12,277 nucleotides of DNA from the NCBI GenBank assembly GCA_964575675.1, contig CAZNRY010000127.1, forward strand, positions 1-12,277, read 5' to 3'. This DNA comes from CAZNRY01 sp964575675 (GTDB taxonomy: Bacteria; Eisenbacteria; RBG-16-71-46; CAIMUX01; VGJL01). The position numbers and the translations under genes are program-made. The notes below the pieces were generated by a model. It ran no database searches, was not told the DNA's origin, and saw only the letters and a program-made list of their open reading frames with translations. This document shows positions 7,791-12,277 of the stretch, piece after piece. Each line of letters opens with the position of its first letter. The stretch's first letter is position 1.

Positions 7791-8113
7791 CTCCAGATCC
7801 CGAGGAAGGCCTTCCCGTCTTCGGAAGCGTGGACGCGGGGATCCCAGCGCGGTTCCCAGACGAGATCGATCTTGACCTTCTCGATGCCGGGCACCCGCCG
7901 CGCGGCCATCTCGGTCGCGGCGAGGATCTCGGGACCCATCGGGCACATCTGGCTCGTGAGCGTCATCGTCACGGTGGCACTCTTCGTCTCAGCGTCGATC
8001 GCGACGCCGTAGATGAGACCAAGATCGAGGATCGAGAGCCCGATCTCAGGATCGGTAACGGGGCGCAGCGCCTCGCGGATCTGCTCTGCGGTGATCGGCG
8101 GACCTTCGGTCAT
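7787..8113 (-). CDS. sufT: DUF59 / MIP18-like Fe-S assembly protein (SufT/PaaD-like)
   Basis: A 108-residue single-domain protein that fills the usual length of the DUF59 (MIP18) family, whose members help deliver or mature iron-sulfur clusters. Visible family features are an N-terminal helix (ITAEQIREALRPV), the DPEIGLSILDLGLIY motif (residues 21-35), a beta strand SATVTMTLTSQMCPMGPEI with the conserved Cys at residue 57, and a C-terminal V.IDLVWEP.WDP segment. The ATG at 8111-8113 overlaps the sufU stop in an ATGA arrangement and follows the ribosome binding site GAGGAG, which supports this start over a longer upstream reading. It is the last gene of the suf operon here. The stop codon TAG lies in the palindrome CTAG shared with the convergent small gene. 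The symbol follows family and context; in some genomes such a gene is called only a DUF59 or metal-sulfur cluster assembly factor. Confidence 0.88.
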   Translation of the reverse strand: MTEGPPITAEQIREALRPVTDPEIGLSILDLGLIYGVAIDAETKSATVTMTLTSQMCPMGPEILAATEMAARRVPGIEKVKIDLVWEPRWDPRVHASEDGKAFLGIWS

Positions 8114-8757
8114 CGGTGGTTCTCCTCGCCCGGGTTGCTGCTCTGCCGGTTGTTGTCTTCGGCAGCCGGCCTCCGCCCTGGCAGCGGGTCCGATCCAGGC
8201 GCCGGCGCCGTCATGGCGGCGCTCCCCGGGGTCGTCGCGGCCTCGACGGACGGAACCTCGGAGGCCAATGCCTCCTCTTCCGTCAGAATGGCGGCCGGGC
8301 AGGACGCGCACCGCTTGCCTGCCCAGGACCGCAGTGCCTCACGGAGCGTCATCCAGGGAAGCATCGCGCACTTGATCCGTACGGGGAACTTCGCGACCCC
8401 GTGGAGCGCATCGAGATCGCCCAGGTCGAGGCCTGGCGGCGGATCCTCTCCGTGAAGCATCGCGCGAAACGCTTCGCCGATCCGCTCGCACTCCTCACAA
8501 CTCCGCCCGGGCAGCAGTTCAGCCAGCATCGATCCCGACGCGACGCTGATCGCGCATCCCCGGCATCGAACCTCGCAATTTCGGACCGAGCAATCGTCCA
8601 TCTCGAGGGCGACATGGACCTCGTCGCCGCAGATCGGGTTGAACCCCTCCTGCTGGACGTCGGGCGCCGGAAGGGGATCCCTTCCCCGCGGGCTCCTATA
8701 GTGATCAAGGACGACGTCCCGGTACAGGTCGTCGAGCTCAGCGAATGGTTTGTCCAA
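8110..8757 (-). CDS. sufU: SufU-type Fe-S cluster assembly / sulfur-transfer protein, with unusual C-terminal extension
   Basis: SufU accepts persulfide sulfur from the cysteine desulfurase SufS through a zinc site. The zinc ligands expected for the family are visible: C43 and D45 in NPICGDE, C68 in RCRGCAIS, and C130 in RIKCAMLPW. The start is read as TTG at 8755-8757, inside the end of sufS (20-nt overlap), with a GAGGG ribosome binding site; the N-terminus LYRDVVLDHYRSPRG then aligns well with the family. The protein is 215 residues, against about 140-150 for typical SufU. The excess is a C-terminal tail of about 70 residues after the last helix, rich in Ala, Pro, Glu and Ser and containing a CASC pair at 150-153. 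The core is confident; the tail's role is unknown. Its stop overlaps the DUF59 start. Confidence 0.9.
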   Translation of the reverse strand: MDKPFAELDDLYRDVVLDHYRSPRGRDPLPAPDVQQEGFNPICGDEVHVALEMDDCSVRNCEVRCRGCAISVASGSMLAELLPGRSCEECERIGEAFRAMLHGEDPPPGLDLGDLDALHGVAKFPVRIKCAMLPWMTLREALRSWAGKRCASCPAAILTEEEALASEVPSVEAATTPGSAAMTAPAPGSDPLPGRRPAAEDNNRQSSNPGEENHR

Positions 8758-9994
8758 AATATGCCCTCGCCTCCCCCAGAGCCGAAATCAACGCGTCGAC
8801 GTCCCTCTTATCATTATAGATGTAGAAGCTTGCCCGCGCCGTCGCGACGACGCCGAGCCGTTTCATCAGGGGTTGAGCGCAGTGATGCCCCGCGCGGATG
8901 GCCACGCCGTAGAGATCGAGGATCGTCGCCAGATCGTGGGGATGGACGAGGTCGTCGTAGAAGGAGACAACCCCCGTGCGTTCCTCCGCCTTGGCAGGGC
9001 CGTGCACCGTGATCCGATCGATCCCCGACATCTTCTCGAGCGCGTAGCGGGTCAGCTCGATCTCGTGGGCGCGGACCGCTTCCATCCCGATCTTCTCGAT
9101 GTACTCCAGGGCCGCTCCGAAGGCCACGACGCCGGCGATGTTCGGGGTCCCCGCCTCGAACTTCCAGGGGATGTCGTTCCAGGTCGCGTCGTCGAGGCGC
9201 ACCTCTCGGATCATCTCTCCGCCGCCGAGGATTGGCTCGGCCTCTTCCAGGAGCTCGGGCCGCCCCCAGAGAACGCCGACACCTGTCGGCCCCGCCATCT
9301 TGTGGGCGGAGAACGCGAGGAAGTCGGCGCCGAGCTTCGCCACGTCGACCGGGATGTGGGGAACGCTCTGCGCGCCGTCCACGAGGATCTTGACCCCGCG
9401 CTCGTGCGCGACCTCCGCGATCTCCGCGATCGGGTTGATCGTTCCAAGAACGTTCGATGCGTGCGTCAGCGCGATCAGGCGCGTGCGTGGCGTGATCTCA
9501 TCGCGCAGCCGCCCAAGGTCGAGATGCCCGTCGTGCAGGATCGGCAGATGGCGGAGGACGATCCCGGTCCGCTTGGCGAGCATGATCCAGGGGACGAGGT
9601 TGCTGTGGTGTTCCATCTCGGTCAGGAGGATCTCGTCCCCCGCCTTGACGCGCGGTTCCACCCAGGCGCGGGCGGCGAGATTGATCGCCTCGGTCGCGTT
9701 GCGGACGAAGATGATCTCGCGCGCGTCCCCCGCGCCGATGAACCGCGCCGCGTGCGCCCGGACCTTCTCGTACGCCTCGGTCGCCTCGTCCGCGAGTGTG
9801 TGGATCCCGCGATGGACGTTCGCGTTCGTCCGTTCGTAGTAGTGGCGCAGCGCGTCGAGGACGGCCATGGGCTTCTGCGTCGTCGCGGCGTTGTCGAGGT
9901 AGACGAGGCGGTGGCCGTGCACTTCCCTCTTCAAGATCGGGAAGTCCTCTCGGATACGCTCTACGTTCAGTTTGCGATCGATTGCTTGCGGCAC
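8738..9994 (-). CDS. sufS: Cysteine desulfurase SufS
   Basis: This PLP-dependent enzyme (class V aminotransferase fold) removes sulfur from cysteine as a persulfide for SUF cluster assembly. The 418-residue length is typical. Visible motifs are YLDNAATTQKP (32-42), HRGIHTLA near residue 61, EMEHHSNLVPW with the PLP-stacking His 129, DGAQ (206-209), the Schiff-base lysine in SAHKMAGPTG (K232), and RAGHHCAQP with the catalytic Cys at 372. EMIREV before the FEAGTPN motif is also characteristic. The GTG start at 9992-9994 follows GAGGAG by 8 nt and gives the normal N-terminus; a longer in-frame reading to 10048 would run into the Rieske gene. It starts 22 nt after that gene's stop and overlaps the sufU start by 20 nt, indicating translational coupling. 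Confidence 0.96.
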   Translation of the reverse strand: MPQAIDRKLNVERIREDFPILKREVHGHRLVYLDNAATTQKPMAVLDALRHYYERTNANVHRGIHTLADEATEAYEKVRAHAARFIGAGDAREIIFVRNATEAINLAARAWVEPRVKAGDEILLTEMEHHSNLVPWIMLAKRTGIVLRHLPILHDGHLDLGRLRDEITPRTRLIALTHASNVLGTINPIAEIAEVAHERGVKILVDGAQSVPHIPVDVAKLGADFLAFSAHKMAGPTGVGVLWGRPELLEEAEPILGGGEMIREVRLDDATWNDIPWKFEAGTPNIAGVVAFGAALEYIEKIGMEAVRAHEIELTRYALEKMSGIDRITVHGPAKAEERTGVVSFYDDLVHPHDLATILDLYGVAIRAGHHCAQPLMKRLGVVATARASFYIYNDKRDVDALISALGEARAYFGQTIR

Positions 9995-10016
9995 GGCCGT
10001 GTCTCCTCGTTGATGG

Positions 10017-10334
10017 TTAGTCCGCGATGGCCACGAGGACATCGCCACCGTCGACCCGCGTCGCGAAAGTCCTCACGGGCGCGACGGCGGGCATCCTCAA
10101 GACTTCACCGGTGCGAACGTCGAAACGCGCCCCGTGGCGCGGACACTCGATCGACGGCCCGGTGAGCTCCTCGTTGCCGAAGGGGCTCTCGTCGTGGGTG
10201 CAGACGTCCTCGATCGTGTAGAAGGCGCCGTCCACGTTGCAGACGACGATCCGGGTCCCGTCGATCTCGAAGACTCGTGCGGATCCCGGAGGAATCTCGG
10301 CGGCGCTGGCCACCTTCACGAAACGCTCGGCCAT
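10017..10334 (-). CDS. Rieske [2Fe-2S] ferredoxin
   Basis: A soluble 105-residue Rieske protein, probably an electron carrier for the SUF machinery or a partner oxygenase. The two cluster-binding boxes are complete: CTH (C45, H47) and CPRH (C64, H67), spaced as in ferredoxin-type Rieske proteins. The surrounding sequence FYTIEDVCTH.. and GARFDVRTGEVL..PA is typical of the NirD / dioxygenase-ferredoxin type. It has no signal peptide and no membrane anchor, so it is cytoplasmic. The ATG at 10332-10334 is preceded by AGGAGG 9 nt upstream. Rieske genes between sufD and sufS are found in some bacterial suf operons, which fits a role in reduction during cluster assembly, but the partner cannot be told from sequence. 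Confidence 0.93.
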   Translation of the reverse strand: MAERFVKVASAAEIPPGSARVFEIDGTRIVVCNVDGAFYTIEDVCTHDESPFGNEELTGPSIECPRHGARFDVRTGEVLRMPAVAPVRTFATRVDGGDVLVAIAD

Positions 10335-10361
10335 CTCACTTTTCCTCCTGCATTCCTAGCT

Positions 10362-10482
10362 TCTGCCCTCGCCTTGCGCATCCCGCTCGGGCCGGCTAAA
10401 CGAACAGGGCGCCGGCCTCGCGGGCGCGCATGCTCGGGCTGCTGTCCCGCGGGCGGGACGGGATGCGCGAAGCGAGGGCAGA
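10362..10482. repeat. 121-bp element with 24-bp imperfect inverted repeats between sufD and the Rieske gene
   Basis: The arm at 10362-10385 and the arm at 10459-10482 are inverted repeats that match at 22 of 24 positions. They enclose a 73-nt interior with its own complementary stretch (GGCCGGC at 10390-10396 against GCCGGCC at 10411-10417). In the operon transcript this folds as a long stem with a branched loop. No U-tract follows in the minus direction, so it does not look like an intrinsic terminator. No clear target-site duplication flanks it. It could be a MITE/REP-like insertion or an RNA structure that stabilises or insulates parts of the operon mRNA. Confidence 0.7.
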
Positions 10483-10496
10483 TACTCCCGCCGATC

Positions 10497-10524
10497 GAGC
10501 TCGGGCAGCCCTCTGCTCGAGCTC
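10497..10524 (-). other. Hairpin immediately downstream of the sufD stop codon
   Basis: Two 12-nt arms (10497-10508 and 10513-10524) are complementary at 11 of 12 positions with a 4-nt loop. The structure begins 2 nt after the TAG of sufD. No T-run follows in the direction of transcription, so a classical terminator is unlikely. It may protect the upstream sufBD mRNA from 3' exonucleases or cause partial attenuation before the Rieske-sufS-sufU-DUF59 genes. Confidence 0.6.
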
Positions 10525-10526
10525 AT

Positions 10527-11738
10527 CTAGATCTCCGTCACCCGCGCGGTCATCTCTTCGCGAAGCGAATCCGCCACGCCTTCCGGCAGGTGGCGCAGCG
10601 TGGCCTCCAAGAATCCGGTCACGACCATTCGCGTTGCCTCCGCGGGCGTAAGGCCGCGGGAGGCGAGGTAGAACAACTGGTCCTGATCGATCGGGCCGAC
10701 CGTCGCCCCGTGCTTGCAGCGAACCTCGTCGGTCAAAATCTCCAGCTCGGGAATCGACTCGGCGCGGCACTGCTCGGAAAGAAGGAGATTCCGATTCTCC
10801 TGGAACGCCTCGCAGTACGGCGCCTCCTGCGCGATCCGGATCAATCCCGTGTAGGCCGAGCGCGCCTTCCCGCCCAGAACGACGCGGAAGTCGATGTCGC
10901 TGAGCGTGTGCCCCGCGACGTGGTTCTGGACCGTGTGGTGATCGGCGCGGTTCTTCCCGTCACCGAAGCAGAGCCCGACCATCTTGCTCTCGGCGCCCGC
11001 CCCCTCGAGGCTCACGCCGAGGTCGGCCTTGTACGATTCACCGCCGAAGGAGGCAATCACGGTCAGTAGATGCGCCTGCGACTCGAGCCGCGCGCGAACC
11101 GTACGGTGCGCGATCACCTCGCGACCGAGGTGCTGAAGCGGCATGTACCGGACATGGCTGTCGGGCGCGGCGAACAGCTCCGTCACCTCGTTCAGCCAAT
11201 CGCGCCCTCCCTGCTGCGCACCGCGCGATTCCTCAACGATGATCGCGGAAGCCCCTTCCTCGATCACGATGAGGTTACGGACCGCACGGAACGCTCTAGC
11301 TCCGGAGGCGCTGGTCAAGAGCCGGATCGGCTCCTCCAGCTTGACGCCGCGCGGGACCCGTACGAACGTGCCGGCCGACCAGAGCGCCGCGTTCAGATCT
11401 TCCGGCTTGCCGAAACCGACCGGGATCAGGCGCCCGAGGTACGCGCGAACGACGTCGGGCCTCTCTCGCGCCGCGACCGCAAGCGGCAGGATGGTGACGC
11501 CGCCCGCCTCCGCGGGTTCGACGGTGACCCTGATCCGCTCCGGATCGCCCGCTGCTTCCGCCGGCAGCAAGAACGCGGACGGATCACTGTAGCGCCACAG
11601 GTGCGCCGCGCGATCGGGCATCGGCCGCTCGTGGTACGACGCCCACGCGGCCGCGCGCCCATCCTCAAGCCACTTCGGCCCCGCAGGGAGTCCGGCGGGA
11701 AGGCCCGGGATTGCGGAGATCGCCGTGGCGGCCGTCAT
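10527..11738 (-). CDS. sufD: Fe-S cluster assembly scaffold protein SufD
   Basis: SufD pairs with SufB and the ATPase SufC in the SufBCD scaffold that builds iron-sulfur clusters in the cytoplasm. The 403-residue product has a helical N-terminus (PKWLEDGRAAAWASYHERPMPD ... WRYSDPSAF), the start of the beta-helix core at VPRGVKLEEPIRL, the parallel beta-helix with HRTVRARL, KNRADHHTVQNHVAGHTLSDID and ARSAYTGLIRI, and the family signature VRCKHGATVGPIDQDQLFYLASRGL. In that signature H343 is probably equivalent to the functional His360 of the E. coli protein. The chosen ATG (11736-11738) overlaps the sufB stop by one base (TGATG), which indicates coupling. A longer in-frame extension to 12032 is only antiparallel to sufB coding sequence and was dropped. 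It ends in TAG, directly followed by a hairpin. Confidence 0.95.
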   Translation of the reverse strand: MTAATAISAIPGLPAGLPAGPKWLEDGRAAAWASYHERPMPDRAAHLWRYSDPSAFLLPAEAAGDPERIRVTVEPAEAGGVTILPLAVAARERPDVVRAYLGRLIPVGFGKPEDLNAALWSAGTFVRVPRGVKLEEPIRLLTSASGARAFRAVRNLIVIEEGASAIIVEESRGAQQGGRDWLNEVTELFAAPDSHVRYMPLQHLGREVIAHRTVRARLESQAHLLTVIASFGGESYKADLGVSLEGAGAESKMVGLCFGDGKNRADHHTVQNHVAGHTLSDIDFRVVLGGKARSAYTGLIRIAQEAPYCEAFQENRNLLLSEQCRAESIPELEILTDEVRCKHGATVGPIDQDQLFYLASRGLTPAEATRMVVTGFLEATLRHLPEGVADSLREEMTARVTEI

Positions 11739-12277
11739 CAACCCACCGATCCTTCCATCTGGAGCTCGATCAGCCGGTTCAGCTCGACCGCGTACTCCAT
11801 CGGCAGCTCCTTCGTGAAGGCTTCGATGAAGCCGTTGACGATGAGCGTCCGCGCCGCCTGCTCGCTCAGCCCGCGGCTCATCAAGTAGAAGATCTGCTCG
11901 TCGCCGATCTTGCTCACCCGCGCCTCGTGCTCCATCCGCACGATGTCCTCGTCGATCTCCATCGTCGGATAGGTGTCCGAGCGAGACTCGGAATCGAGGA
12001 TCAGCGCGTCGCACTGGACACTGACCTTGCAATTCTTCGCGCCCCGGTGGACCTTCGCGAGGCCGCGGTAGGACGAGCGACCGCCGCCCTTCGAGATCGA
12101 CTTCGAGGTGATCGTGCTGCTCGTGTTGGATGCCGCATGAATCACCTTGGCGCCCGTGTCCTGGTGCTGTCCCTTCCCCGCGAAGGCGACCGAGAGGATC
12201 TCGCCCCTCGCCCCCTCGCCCACGAGGTAGACGCAGGGGAACTTCATCGTCAGCCGCGAGCCGATGTTCCCGTCCAC
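11738..12277 (-). CDS. sufB: Fe-S cluster assembly scaffold protein SufB (3' part, cut by the window edge)
   Basis: The 3' part of sufB, about 180 codons; the gene continues past the right end of the window, so the first visible codon (GTG at 12277) is not a start. SufB is the SufBCD scaffold subunit on which clusters form. The segment carries the SufB-specific sequences GKGQHQDTGAKVIH, NTSSTITSKSISKGGGRSSYRG, VQCDALILDSESRSDTYP (its Cys is probably the functional one matching E. coli Cys405), EHEARVSKIGDEQIFYLMSRGL and FTKELPMEYAVELNRLIELQMEGS. These are closer to the Bacillus-type SufB than to SufD. The stop TGA overlaps the sufD start by one base. sufC, not seen here, is expected upstream beyond the right edge. 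Confidence 0.96.
   Translation of the reverse strand: MDGNIGSRLTMKFPCVYLVGEGARGEILSVAFAGKGQHQDTGAKVIHAASNTSSTITSKSISKGGGRSSYRGLAKVHRGAKNCKVSVQCDALILDSESRSDTYPTMEIDEDIVRMEHEARVSKIGDEQIFYLMSRGLSEQAARTLIVNGFIEAFTKELPMEYAVELNRLIELQMEGSVG

Noticed and set aside
8750..10165. Long plus-strand open frame of 471 codons opposite sufS
   Set aside because: It is antisense to sufS and the Rieske gene, which have full catalytic motifs. Its Asp/Arg/Val-rich composition is typical of a GC-rich shadow frame.
10335..10526. Intrinsic terminator between sufD and the Rieske gene
   Set aside because: Strong stems are present, but no T-run follows either of them in the minus direction.
10396..10770. Minus-strand 124-codon frame covering the sufD end and the gap
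   Set aside because: Most of it is an alternative frame of the sufD 3' end, Arg/Ala-rich, and it lacks a ribosome binding site. The gap is better explained by the inverted repeats.

Overview
The window is GC-rich bacterial DNA with almost all genes on the minus strand. It suggests an uncultured Gram-negative lineage of the FCB group. The clue is the large secreted protein, whose visible C-terminus (LAQNRPTPF) resembles the FlgD-Ig-like / type IX secretion sorting tails common in Candidatus Eisenbacteria, Latescibacteria and relatives. Placement in Eisenbacteria is inference. I saw no tRNA, rRNA, CRISPR array or insertion sequence.

Right half (7787-12277, minus strand): the 3' part of a SUF iron-sulfur cluster assembly operon, transcribed right to left: sufB (cut by the window edge), sufD, a Rieske ferredoxin, sufS, sufU and a DUF59/SufT-like gene. 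The genes overlap or lie close together except for about 190 bases between sufD and the Rieske gene. That gap holds a tight hairpin right after the sufD stop and a 121-bp element bounded by 24-bp imperfect inverted repeats.

Left half (1-7790): a putative three-gene regulatory unit. In the centre (3822-7316, minus) is a MalT-like STAND ATPase with TPR and HEAT-like segments and a C-terminal winged-helix plus BTAD (SARP-type) DNA-binding module. Downstream of it (1-3740, minus) is a giant secreted protein with a PQQ-type beta-propeller, FnIII-like and CARDB-like domains, a HExxHxxGxxD metallopeptidase, a jelly-roll domain and a sorting tail. It is split by a single in-frame TAG. Divergent from the regulator (7563-7790, plus) is a 75-aa protein of unknown function.

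The main discovery is a pair of near-identical operators, each a direct repeat of CGTAAC with an 11-bp period. One precedes the small gene. The other precedes the secreted-protein gene and lies in the last codons of the regulator, including its stop. In both, a TAnnnT -10-like hexamer starts exactly 10 bp after the second repeat and no -35 is evident, which is the layout of SARP-activated promoters. The regulator probably activates both neighbours.

Two sites suggest mutation or assembly error: the TAG at 1467-1469 and a probable pair of compensating frameshifts in the regulator near 5115 and 5065.
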